Source: a virus
Direction: 5' to 3' (one strand)
IMG/VR virus record: IMGVR_UViG_3300042864_000549
Location: 1 to 28,861 of that record
Length of the DNA stretch: 28,861 bases
In this document: one piece after another, positions 8,128-15,483 of the stretch
Numbering within the stretch: the stretch's first letter is position 1
Layout of the letters: each line of letters begins with the position of its first letter
The notes under the pieces: model-generated
What the model was told of the DNA's origin: nothing
Database searches by the model: none
Seen by the model: only the letters and a program-made list of their open reading frames with translations
Made by a program: the position numbers and the translations under genes

Positions 8128-9146
8128 ACATTTTTGTTTCAGTATGCTCGTATCAAGATCCTTTACTTCCTCATACCATCAAGAGTATGATGCAAACCAA
8201 ATCCAATCGGAATAATGTAGTCTATTCGATCTTCGAGCAAACTCGTTATGAAGATTCGTTGGCGTGCACAGAACCTGTGCTTGTAAGTCGAGATGATGTC
8301 ATCTATAAAAGAATCGATCCCGAATACTCTGATGGTTGTGTTTGGGCAAGATATATTAATATGTTAAATATCACAAACGAGTATGACTTCATTTATCAAG
8401 TCGACTCACATATGTTACATGATATGAATTGGGATCGAGCTCTGATTGAAGATTATAAGAGAGCGATGGATATGTGTGAAACCAATAAAGTCATCATTAC
8501 TGGATCATGTAAATCATTTATAATTGAAGAAAAAGACGGAGAGATTAAAACTTATCTTTGTCAAGAAGAAAATGATGCTTGTCAAGTCAAGTATTATACT
8601 ATTGATCCGGATACTTTGATTCCAGATGTACATGGAGACGCGATTCCATCGACTGATATGCCAAGACCGGCGTTTCATATTATGGCAGGAAACTTCTTTA
8701 CGCATGTCGATTGGATTGACAATGTCGGATTAGATCCAAAAGTCTTCTTTGTAGGAGAAGAAGTCATGATGACGATGATGTCATACGCTGCTGGATATAA
8801 AATGTTCCATCACAGTAAGATGGTTTCATATCACTTAGAAGACACGAGTAATTGGCATACGAAAACTCCGCCAGAAGATGCGAAAGCTGCGCGAAGAAGA
8901 AAAATACTTTCAGAGATCGGTCGTTGGCAATGGAAAAAATATCTTGAGGCATGCAGAGAAGATCTTCTTTCTGAATTCCACAAAGAATTTGGTGTAGACT
9001 TTATTAATCTTGATATTGAAGATCGTGCTCGAACTTATAGTCTTGACGTTGTTCCAGGTAAAATTGATCTTCTTGCTATTTCGAAGAAACCGAAGAAGAA
9101 AGTGAAATTGCCGAAAACTCTTTTTATGAGTGAAGATGAAGAATGA
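8124..9146 (+). CDS. Glycosyltransferase of the GlcNAc/Skp1 GnT1-like family (PF11397 type)
   Basis: 340 residues. Family hallmarks in order: NIFVSVCSYQDP (2-13), YSIFEQ (34-39), DGCVWARY (70-77), YQVDSHMLHDMNWD (91-104, with the D94-S-H96 metal/sugar-nucleotide motif), and FFVGEEVMMTMMSYAAGYKMFHH (208-230) followed by VSYH. This closely follows the Glycosyltransferase (GlcNAc) family, whose characterised eukaryotic member adds GlcNAc to a hydroxyproline of Skp1. No membrane anchor, so cytoplasmic. The lysine-rich tail is unusual. It sits in an ATGA-coupled operon two genes after a prolyl-hydroxylase-like gene and near repeat fibres. Family assignment is strong; GlcNAc as donor and hydroxyproline as acceptor are inference. 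Confidence 0.78.
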   Translation: MNIFVSVCSYQDPLLPHTIKSMMQTKSNRNNVVYSIFEQTRYEDSLACTEPVLVSRDDVIYKRIDPEYSDGCVWARYINMLNITNEYDFIYQVDSHMLHDMNWDRALIEDYKRAMDMCETNKVIITGSCKSFIIEEKDGEIKTYLCQEENDACQVKYYTIDPDTLIPDVHGDAIPSTDMPRPAFHIMAGNFFTHVDWIDNVGLDPKVFFVGEEVMMTMMSYAAGYKMFHHSKMVSYHLEDTSNWHTKTPPEDAKAARRRKILSEIGRWQWKKYLEACREDLLSEFHKEFGVDFINLDIEDRARTYSLDVVPGKIDLLAISKKPKKKVKLPKTLFMSEDEE

Positions 9147-9679
9147 TCGTTTGTTCTCTTCCACGATGTGGTGCTACTCGTTTTTGCTTGGATCTCCAAG
9201 AGAAAACAAGTTTACCATTTGTGGGAGAGTTACATCCTGTTCACATTCAAAGTAATAGAAAACAACTTACTCACGAAACTAAGCATCAAACAAATTTTAC
9301 GCAAGATTCGTTTGCCGACTTGTTACAAGATCATAGTGAACACATCGTACTTGTAAATCAACACTCGTATCTTTTAGCCAATCAGGCAAGTTTCTTTATA
9401 CTTCGTAAAAATATGAGAAACGCTGCTTTAAGTATGGCAAATTATTTGCTAAAAGTATATCCCGAATTAAAACCCAATGCCATTCGTTTTAATATTGGTT
9501 TGATGTATAATGATTATCGTGCACTCGTCGCGTATTTAAATAAATACCAAAAAGAAGTTGTTTGGTACGAAGATTATTATGGTATCGAAGACACACATAT
9601 GCCTTTACTTGATTCGTATCCTGGCAAAGAGTCTATTATAAAAGAGATTGATTCGTATTATGAATCTAAAAGTTCATAA
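9143..9679 (+). CDS. Sulfotransferase-like P-loop protein
   Basis: 178 residues. The N-terminus CSLPRCGATRF (4-14) resembles the 5'-phosphosulfate-binding loop of PAPS sulfotransferases (PRSGT type), and FFILRKNMRNAALSMANYLL (84-103) resembles the 3'-phosphate-binding region with R88 and S97. It is shorter than usual sulfotransferases and the loop has A-T instead of T-T, so activity is uncertain. It overlaps the glycosyltransferase by four bases and the desaturase start by about 20 bases. A true PAPS sulfotransferase lies nearby at 10933. It could instead be a related nucleotide-binding protein of unknown role. Confidence 0.5.
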   Translation: MIVCSLPRCGATRFCLDLQEKTSLPFVGELHPVHIQSNRKQLTHETKHQTNFTQDSFADLLQDHSEHIVLVNQHSYLLANQASFFILRKNMRNAALSMANYLLKVYPELKPNAIRFNIGLMYNDYRALVAYLNKYQKEVVWYEDYYGIEDTHMPLLDSYPGKESIIKEIDSYYESKSS

Positions 9680-10385
9680 AAGATATGTGCTTACATTCGC
9701 GCAATTAGCAGGCCCATTTATTACAATCTGGGCTCTGATTCAATATGCAACTTTTCCATGGATAATTGTTTCACTCACAGCGTTCTTTTTGATGAGAGTA
9801 ATAGGTGGATCGATTACGTACCATCGAATCCATAATCATCGTACGCATACAATGAATCCTATCGTAGAATTCATATGCACGGCATTCGGATTCTATGGTT
9901 CATTTGCTTCGCCGCTTGAATTCTGTGTATCGCACGACAATCATCACAAGTATCATGACACTCAGAAGGATCCGCATCCTTACCATTTGCAAGGTTGGAA
10001 AATACTTTTTCCAATTCTTTGGAATAATGACACGAATCAAATAAATTTGAAAACAACAGTCAGACTGATTCGTAATAAGATTACCAATTTCTTCTATGAA
10101 AAATACTGGATTTTGTTATTCTTACCGTTTCTATTGTTATTCATATCGTTACCAGCATACTTGTTTATTTACATTGTTCCTGCTACATTGTCGATATGGT
10201 CCACAGGAATCGCATCTCTAAATCATGATAAAAACGGTCCAAAAGATATGGGATTTTGGTACGGAATTATCAGTGGTGGAGAACATATGCATAAACAACA
10301 CCACGAACAACCATTTGATACAAGCAAAGAAGGTTGGATAAATACCATCGCAGACATAATAGCTACAAAGAGAGTTAAGATATGA
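9660..10385 (+). CDS. Fatty acid desaturase, delta-9 acyl desaturase type
   Basis: About 241 residues from the ATG at 9660; a TTG at 9648 is in frame but weaker. Three histidine boxes are intact: H55-RIHN-H60, H92-DN-HH96 (in SHDNHHKYHDTQKDPHPYH), and H211-KQ-HH215 (in GGEHMHKQHHEQPFD). SLNHD near 186-190 also fits the acyl-CoA/delta-9 group. Hydrophobic segments at about 12-49, 70-90 and 150-185 are membrane spans, so it should act in the host membrane on acyl chains using a host electron donor. It is shorter than many delta-9 enzymes but complete in its motifs. It lies inside the coupled modification cluster and shares an ATGA with the next gene. Confidence 0.88.
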   Translation: MNLKVHKRYVLTFAQLAGPFITIWALIQYATFPWIIVSLTAFFLMRVIGGSITYHRIHNHRTHTMNPIVEFICTAFGFYGSFASPLEFCVSHDNHHKYHDTQKDPHPYHLQGWKILFPILWNNDTNQINLKTTVRLIRNKITNFFYEKYWILLFLPFLLLFISLPAYLFIYIVPATLSIWSTGIASLNHDKNGPKDMGFWYGIISGGEHMHKQHHEQPFDTSKEGWINTIADIIATKRVKI

Positions 10386-10936
10386 ATATTGTTTATACTG
10401 TTATAAATGATTTGTCAGAAATAGATTTTGATGACTTGTATGAAAGATCAAAGGATGCTATTGATGCGAATTGGCCGGAAAATTCTACATTAACTGACGC
10501 CGAACGAAAAACCAACATGCGCACATTAATTGAAAGCGGAATTAATAATGAGTGGCCAGGATTAAATCCTCATGGCGCAAATGATACTTATATTATGATA
10601 AGAGCTTTTGATACTGTAGCTGGAAAAGATATGGGATTTGTAAGCGGGTTTATCCTTGAAAATGGAACATTAGATGGCAGACATTCACTCACTGCTCCGG
10701 ATGAAAACGGTTCTAGAAATTACGTTTTTAATCAAGAAAATGTAACAGCCAAAAATAATTTTAATATTGAAATTGGTATAACTAAACATTTGTATAGAAA
10801 TATTCCTGCAAATTCAATCTTTCATAGAACTTTGCGTATGCGAGCAAACGCAGCAAACTATGAACTTTTAGAAGACGTAGATTCTCCAACGCACGGGCCA
10901 AATTTTAGAAATATATTAATACAATTAAATCTATGA
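10382..10936 (+). CDS. Uncharacterised protein, possibly acyltransferase-like
   Basis: 184 residues, not recognised with certainty. It begins with a strand (NIVYTVIND), then an acidic helix (FDDLYERSKDAIDANW). A central strand pair, TYIMIRAFDTVAGKDMGFVS, and IEIGITKHLYRNIP have a layout reminiscent of GNAT acetyltransferases, but no clear acetyl-CoA loop is visible. The C-terminus is another strand-rich part. No signal peptide or membrane segment. It is coupled to the desaturase upstream (ATGA) and to the sulfotransferase downstream (ATGA), which suggests a role in the same modification pathway. The GNAT resemblance is weak. Confidence 0.5.
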   Translation: MNIVYTVINDLSEIDFDDLYERSKDAIDANWPENSTLTDAERKTNMRTLIESGINNEWPGLNPHGANDTYIMIRAFDTVAGKDMGFVSGFILENGTLDGRHSLTAPDENGSRNYVFNQENVTAKNNFNIEIGITKHLYRNIPANSIFHRTLRMRANAANYELLEDVDSPTHGPNFRNILIQLNL

Positions 10937-11637
10937 AGTTTTTATTGAATGTAGGAGCCGAGAAATCTGGCACTACTTGGTTATATGAGTATTTTAAAGA
11001 ACACCCAGATTTCTATGATATGGGAAAAGAACTGAATATTATTCAGAGAGACGATTTAGTTCCTGTCTTAGAAGATGTAAGCGAATATAGAAAAGACATA
11101 GAGTCTTTTTTTCGGGCTGTTTCAAATATAAATCAAGTCACAGGCGACTTCACACATTATGAAGGCTCGAGTGAGAACATCTTTCGACTTATTAAAAACG
11201 GTTTACTAAAATACGATATCGAAGTAGTACCAGTTTATATTATGAGAGATCCTATTCAGAGGAGTTGGTCTTCTTGGAATATGATTGGAGGAGGTAAAAT
11301 TCCAAATCGGTCGTTAGCTTCACGATTTGTCATGAGCAATTTCATATCATGTAAATATAAAGAAACTATCGAAGCTTTGGACAGTGTGTTCGCAAATCCG
11401 CTCTACTTCTTTTATGAGGATTTTTTTACTCAAACCAATATCAATCAGATATGTGACGAGTTAGAAATTTCTCGACATCCAGCAGAATGTGATAATAAAG
11501 CAGGAGCTTCTTCCTATAAGAAAATGCCAAACAGTTTCGTCAAGGCTTTTGGTAAATCTTTAAAGAATAAAGAGGCTGCTAAATATGTTTTTGAAAGATT
11601 TGAAAATGTACCATGGAAACTCGAGGATTATTCGTAG
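10933..11637 (+). CDS. PAPS-dependent sulfotransferase
   Basis: 234 residues. The 5'-phosphosulfate loop is clear: GAEKSGTTWLYEYF (8-21, catalytic-type K11 and S12-G-T-T). The 3'-phosphate-binding motif is MRDPIQRSWSSW (104-115; R105, R110, S111). Length is slightly short but typical of bacterial and phage sulfotransferases. The expected reaction transfers sulfate from PAPS to a hydroxyl or amine on a sugar, peptide or lipid. It begins at ATGA after the unknown protein and ends inside the next gene. Substrate unknown; glycosylated fibre, host glycan or small molecule are all possible. Confidence 0.8.
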   Translation: MKFLLNVGAEKSGTTWLYEYFKEHPDFYDMGKELNIIQRDDLVPVLEDVSEYRKDIESFFRAVSNINQVTGDFTHYEGSSENIFRLIKNGLLKYDIEVVPVYIMRDPIQRSWSSWNMIGGGKIPNRSLASRFVMSNFISCKYKETIEALDSVFANPLYFFYEDFFTQTNINQICDELEISRHPAECDNKAGASSYKKMPNSFVKAFGKSLKNKEAAKYVFERFENVPWKLEDYS

Positions 11638-12208
11638 ATCTACTCTCGATGAAGATATTCGCTTAACTTTTCTTGAAGGTTTAAATAGGCATACGAACAT
11701 GCATTACTTTGATCGTAATGCGCCTACAAATAAAACAGATGAAGCTGTGCTTGAATTTCTCGACAGAGAACAGTTTAATTGTAACAAAACTCATATTGAA
11801 TATTGGTATCAGGCGTATAAATCTTCTGGAGATTTGTGGCCTCATGTAGATTTTAATGAAAAGCTTCGGCACAGAATTGAGGCTGGAGAAAAGTTGAAAC
11901 CAGAAGAATTAATGTCTCCAATTACCATATCGTGTTACTTAGAAGCAATCGATCTTGAAGGCGGAGAATTTTGTATTTCTGAAAGAAGTTGGTTAGACTA
12001 TGAAAAAGAACTGAGCCCTCCGGAAGTTTTAAAAGAAGAATTGTTAAAATATACACACGAGTCTTTTCAACCTACCGAAGGTGCGGTCTTATACTTCGAA
12101 GGCAGTCGATACTACCATTGGGTCAATGAAATCAAAAGCGGCTCTCGCAAGAGCATACTCATCAATTTCTGGGACAATTGTAGTCTTAACTCCACTTCGC
12201 CCAATTAA
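11585..12208 (+). CDS. 2OG-Fe(II) oxygenase-like protein
   Basis: 207 residues from the ATG at 11585, which has AAAGAGG nine bases upstream. This start makes a 53-base overlap with the sulfotransferase, and an ATG at 11606 is the alternative. The 2OG-Fe(II) set is visible: H87-V-D89 (WPHVDFN), distal H178 (YYHWVNEI) and R188 (GSRKSILINF). ITISCYLEAIDLEGGEFCI provides the family strands. The insert at about 92-112 and 135-160 is larger than in the P4H-like paralogues, so the substrate probably differs. It is the last plus-strand gene and converges on the minus-strand gene at 12205 with a four-base overlap and no visible terminator. Confidence 0.72.
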   Translation: MFLKDLKMYHGNSRIIRRSTLDEDIRLTFLEGLNRHTNMHYFDRNAPTNKTDEAVLEFLDREQFNCNKTHIEYWYQAYKSSGDLWPHVDFNEKLRHRIEAGEKLKPEELMSPITISCYLEAIDLEGGEFCISERSWLDYEKELSPPEVLKEELLKYTHESFQPTEGAVLYFEGSRYYHWVNEIKSGSRKSILINFWDNCSLNSTSPN

Positions 12209-12813
12209 TTTCTAATGTCTATATTACCAGAAATAGAAATACGATGTTCGTCTGAAGTTTGAAACGGATATACCTGATGCTTAAGATAATTTGGAAACAT
12301 AATAAGAGAACCTTCCCATGTCTTATCAATATCTAATTGAGTCGTACTAATTCCACCGTCTAATGAGTTATAAATGAATTCAAACTTTGATGCAACTTTA
12401 TAGTTTGATTCTCTTACATTTGGCATATTTAATTCCTCTTCTAAATCATAAGGAATTGCAATCCATATCACCCATGAAATAGCTTTGTGGTGAAAATGTA
12501 TTGGATTATATTCGTGTTTCTTCTGAAAATTTACCCAAGCATCATTATCAATGACATAATTATGATTTTCATAAAAATTAAATTTTCTTCTATATTCAAG
12601 AAACGTTTGCTCTATGCATTCTCTAAACTGCCCGTTAATAACATACTGAAATTCTGTTTCTAATTGCCCAGCTAAATTAGTATTGTATTTTTCCGGATTA
12701 TTATCAACTTGCTTTTGCAAGTCACAAGTCAACTCAGCAAAAATAGAAACTGGAATTCTTGTTTTAAGAACTCCTGGGTTATAAAGTTTTATTTCTGAAA
12801 ATTCTAAGTTCAT
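12205..12813 (-). CDS. 2OG-Fe(II) oxygenase-like, HxH (PF13759) type
   Basis: 202 residues. The centre reads AWVNFQKKHEYNPIHFHHKAISWVIWIAIP, with H106-F-H108 at the place of HxD; the distal FPNYLKHQVYPF gives H179, and HRISISGNI gives R191. This H-x-H/H/R layout is that of the 2OG-FeII_Oxy_5 family, in which the second ligand is often His. Helical N-terminal third. A GGTGA ribosome-binding site precedes the ATG. It is last in the leftward accessory group and overlaps the plus-strand oxygenase tail-to-tail through a TTAA. Reaction is presumably a hydroxylation; substrate unknown. Confidence 0.68.
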   Translation of the reverse strand: MNLEFSEIKLYNPGVLKTRIPVSIFAELTCDLQKQVDNNPEKYNTNLAGQLETEFQYVINGQFRECIEQTFLEYRRKFNFYENHNYVIDNDAWVNFQKKHEYNPIHFHHKAISWVIWIAIPYDLEEELNMPNVRESNYKVASKFEFIYNSLDGGISTTQLDIDKTWEGSLIMFPNYLKHQVYPFQTSDEHRISISGNIDIRN

Positions 12814-12831
12814 AATTTCACCGATAATAAT

Positions 12832-13053
12832 TTAGTTAATAGTAATTGTAGAGGTGTCTTTACATATGCTCATAGTACCTTCGCAACAGATATTCCAATC
12901 TTGACCTGTCTTTGCCCCACGGCTTGGAACATTAATGATAACATTTTTACATAGATATTCTTTACCATCTTCGAAAACGCGCCAGACATGATCTTCTGTC
13001 CCGCGATTAGGTTGTCCTCTTGATTGATTGAATCTTATCATAAACTCAGACAT
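12832..13053 (-). CDS. Small conserved phage protein of unknown function
   Basis: 73 residues, beginning MSEFMIRFNQSRGQPNRGT, followed by DHVWRVFEDGKEYL and a C-terminal part with two adjacent cysteines (NICCEGTM). I recall very similar small proteins in T4-like cyanophages, always unannotated. It lies between two HxH-type oxygenase genes in the same direction, one base after the upstream stop. Composition suggests a compact beta protein. The cysteines are not in a known metal motif. Confidence 0.65.
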   Translation of the reverse strand: MSEFMIRFNQSRGQPNRGTEDHVWRVFEDGKEYLCKNVIINVPSRGAKTGQDWNICCEGTMSICKDTSTITIN

Positions 13054-13054
13054 A

Positions 13055-13693
13055 TTAGATTATTTCTGCTGTTGCATCATATACTATAGGTTCAATGTAC
13101 GGACGTGTACCAATGTTCATGTGAATAAATTTGAAAGGTTTGGTTGATGTGTTACGAGTAAAGCTATGCGGTAGCCAGGAATTTGCAAACATTAGTTGAC
13201 CAGGAACTGGCGTAAAATTAATAGACGATGTTGCTGTGGTAATGTTAGAAGAATTATGTTCGTATAGTGGTAACATAAGTTTCATTGGTCGCGGATCATG
13301 AATCACCATTCGCGGAGGATCTTTCGGGCACTCTAAAAAATAAAAAGCAACTAACTGACAGTCGCTGTGATTATGATACTCCATTGATGAATACTTATGG
13401 TGTTCTTGACTCCAACATTCGGTAAGATAAGTCGAAAGTCCATTCATGTTGTATCCTTGATCGCTCAAAAGATTCCATGCTGTGTTTAATGTGTACTGTA
13501 TCAGTGGAAGAAGATCTTCTTCGTTAGACACATCTGCTTGCACGACTGGATATACATCGTTTATTTTTGTTATTTTGCGCGCGGCCCTTAACGCCGCATT
13601 TGATGCTGCTCTTGAGAAATCAAGAAGTTCTGGCTTCATAATACTATAGATAGGTGAGCTAAAATACTGCCACTGATCAAGTATGTCTGTCAT
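13055..13693 (-). CDS. 2OG-Fe(II) oxygenase-like, HxH type, with Lys in place of Arg
   Basis: 212 residues. N-terminus FSSPIYSIMKPELL is typical of PF13759 members. Metal-site candidates are H107-N-H109 (MEYHNHSDCQLVAFYFL) and H176 (SWLPHSFTRN); the strand that normally carries the 2OG-binding Arg reads PFKFIHMNIG, so K188 replaces it. A helical region at 60-95 precedes the core. AAGGA lies upstream of the ATG. A second HxH gene (12205) follows after one small gene, and the two may be distant paralogues. Activity is plausible but the Lys substitution lowers certainty. Confidence 0.62.
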   Translation of the reverse strand: MTDILDQWQYFSSPIYSIMKPELLDFSRAASNAALRAARKITKINDVYPVVQADVSNEEDLLPLIQYTLNTAWNLLSDQGYNMNGLSTYLTECWSQEHHKYSSMEYHNHSDCQLVAFYFLECPKDPPRMVIHDPRPMKLMLPLYEHNSSNITTATSSINFTPVPGQLMFANSWLPHSFTRNTSTKPFKFIHMNIGTRPYIEPIVYDATAEII

Positions 13694-13708
13694 AATAAAA
13701 TCCTTATG

Positions 13709-14167
13709 TTATGTATATTGGGAAAGATCAGCCTCTATCACTGTATCTAAAAACAGTCGGTTTCCAATCTTATTCCAACCACTGTTGACTTGATAAAATA
13801 TATTTAAACCGTTGTTCAAACCATACTGAATAGCCCAACTAAGTATTTCGGCTGTTAGCGGAGCGCCTGCTTCAAGCAGTTGTAAAAAGCTAAGATCAGG
13901 ATTTTCGTGTTGTCTCCAAACCATAATTACGTTTGATTCGTCTGGTTTCATCCACATCGGAATAGTATCAAGACCGAGTGGAAACTTTTCATTTCCTAAC
14001 CATACACAGCTAAACGATTTGCACGGATTCTCAGGTCGTTGTTCATGTATCGAACATCCTTTTGTAGTTACAAAATGACATTTCCTTCCTGGCCAAAATT
14101 GATGGCCAAGAGCTTCTCCAGTTAACCAACCGCAGCACTTCGTGCAACTTCCACATTCTCTTGTCAT
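13709..14167 (-). CDS. CxxCxxCC (YkgJ-like) zinc/iron-binding protein
   Basis: 152 residues. The N-terminus has C5-x2-C8-x2-C11-C12 (ECGSCTKCCGW), followed by C30, C38, C49 and C54 (GRKCHF, GCSIHEQRPENPC, FSCVW). This is the eight-cysteine pattern of the CxxCxxCC family (YkgJ/FliB-related), proposed to bind zinc or iron. The remaining 100 residues are less typical. It sits between two 2OG-Fe(II) oxygenase genes read in the same direction. A link to iron supply or to the redox state of those enzymes is inference. Confidence 0.78.
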   Translation of the reverse strand: MTRECGSCTKCCGWLTGEALGHQFWPGRKCHFVTTKGCSIHEQRPENPCKSFSCVWLGNEKFPLGLDTIPMWMKPDESNVIMVWRQHENPDLSFLQLLEAGAPLTAEILSWAIQYGLNNGLNIFYQVNSGWNKIGNRLFLDTVIEADLSQYT

Positions 14168-14173
14168 ATTATC

Positions 14174-14770
14174 TCACTTAAATTGAGGACCAGCTAACCA
14201 TACTACTAGAGTTTTACGAATGCCTTTTGTCACAGGAGTTACTCTGTGTAAAATAAAGGACGGGAATGCAACTACTAAACCTTTTTGTTTTGTGACTTGA
14301 GTCGGCACGGGTGCATCAAATATCTCAAGATCTCCCCCCTCGTATTCAGAAGGATCAGATAATTGTATTACAAGAGATAATTTGCGAGGCGCATTCGTTG
14401 CATTTCCACCTCTGTCAAGATGCCACGTATAATGATCGTCTTTTCCATCGTATATAGTATACTGAAAGTCCTCTACAAATCCCCATATATCTAGATTGAA
14501 GAATTCACCGTTCAGTTGTCTTGCTATGAAAGCAATTCTATCATATATAAAATTAGTCTCGGGCGTAAGATTTATCCAACCTATTTTAGATGATCTAACT
14601 GCTTCTTCAACTTTACTATCAGGTCCAACACTAGCAGATTTGATCGTGAGACTATCACCAATACTAACTATTTTATCGATCTCTTCTTCAGTAAAACCAT
14701 CACGCCATGATGCAAAAGAAATTTCTGGTATACCTAACGATGGAGAAGGAGCTATTTGATATACTGCCAT
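14174..14770 (-). CDS. 2OG-Fe(II) oxygenase, prolyl-4-hydroxylase-like (paralogue)
   Basis: 198 residues, almost the same length as the plus-strand gene at 6066 and clearly its paralogue. Shared motifs: ASWRDGFTEEEIDKI near residue 20-34, HYTWHLD (H117, D119), SDPSEYEGGDLEIF (138-151), HRVTPVTKGIRKTLVVW (H175, R185). All Fe(II) and 2OG ligands are intact. It overlaps the upstream DUF6065-like gene by one base (TAATG). The gene pair P4H plus DUF6065-like thus occurs twice in the window, on opposite strands, though the order of the two genes relative to transcription is reversed. Hydroxylation of proline in phage fibres is inference. Confidence 0.85.
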   Translation of the reverse strand: MAVYQIAPSPSLGIPEISFASWRDGFTEEEIDKIVSIGDSLTIKSASVGPDSKVEEAVRSSKIGWINLTPETNFIYDRIAFIARQLNGEFFNLDIWGFVEDFQYTIYDGKDDHYTWHLDRGGNATNAPRKLSLVIQLSDPSEYEGGDLEIFDAPVPTQVTKQKGLVVAFPSFILHRVTPVTKGIRKTLVVWLAGPQFK

Positions 14771-15483
14771 TATTTACGCTCCCAAATATTATCTCGATAA
14801 TGGGATTCATGACTTTGAAGCTTTCTACGTGTACCTTTGAGTGCTTTCAGTTCAGTTTCATTGAATGCTCTACATACATTTTTCGAAAACAAAGTATCTC
14901 TTTTAATTGGAATAACCTGCATTAACGGTGTACCAGCAGGTAGAATACCTTTAAAATTGGGTTCGTTCCAAACAAATGGAAAGTTAATAAACTCAAAATA
15001 ACCATCGCAGTCTACCATACCCGAAAAACAAGTAAATCTTGGATCAGGTCTATTTAATGGTGGAACAAACAACAGTGAGTATCCTTTCGGGCAGTTGATT
15101 GCCCACCAGTTCATGAATTTAATTGGAGGTTTTGGTAAATGTGGAGCGGGGCATTTGTCAGATGTTACTTGCCACTGTAAATGATTCTCGATCATTGCTC
15201 TCGGATATTTGCTGTTGTATTCAATGAACGAACAATCTTCATTCGAAGTGATTTCAACATCAGCAACGAGTGGAATAATCCAACCCGTGATCATCGCATC
15301 AAGAAAAGGTGGGCATCTTTTGAGAGTAGATTGATCAAAGCCTACATCCTTCTTCATTGGCAAAGCTTTATACCATTCTGGTATCAGTTTGCGGGCAGGA
15401 TAAGGTTCTGGTATATTTCCTAAATCATCATCATAGCAAAGAAATTCTAGTTTAGGCTCATTCTTTTCAAAAAACGAAAACAT
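14770..15483 (-). CDS. DUF6065-like protein, paralogue 3
   Basis: About 237 residues from the ATG at 15483, which overlaps the upstream TGA by one base. Motifs align with the gene at 6653: PYPARKLIPEWYKALP, CPPFLDAMITGWIIPLVADVEITSNED, KGYSLLFVPPLNRP, CFSGMVDCDGYFEFINFPF and AGTPLMQVIPIKRD. It is closer to paralogue 1 than to paralogue 2. Function unknown. It is paired with a P4H-like oxygenase immediately downstream, as paralogue 1 is paired with one immediately upstream. Confidence 0.5.
   Translation of the reverse strand: MFSFFEKNEPKLEFLCYDDDLGNIPEPYPARKLIPEWYKALPMKKDVGFDQSTLKRCPPFLDAMITGWIIPLVADVEITSNEDCSFIEYNSKYPRAMIENHLQWQVTSDKCPAPHLPKPPIKFMNWWAINCPKGYSLLFVPPLNRPDPRFTCFSGMVDCDGYFEFINFPFVWNEPNFKGILPAGTPLMQVIPIKRDTLFSKNVCRAFNETELKALKGTRRKLQSHESHYRDNIWERK

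Noticed and set aside
9648-9660. Desaturase starting at the upstream TTG
   Set aside because: The ATG at 9660 gives a normal N-terminus before the first membrane segment; the TTG adds only four residues.
11585-11637. Possible frameshift fusing the sulfotransferase with the following oxygenase
   Set aside because: Each protein has complete motifs and a proper start with AAAGAGG for the second. An overlap of 53 bases is long but no frameshift is needed, and the later ATG at 11606 would shorten it.
12190-12240. Expected bidirectional terminator at the convergent gene junction
   Set aside because: The genes overlap by four bases and I see no stem-loop with a T-run on either strand there.
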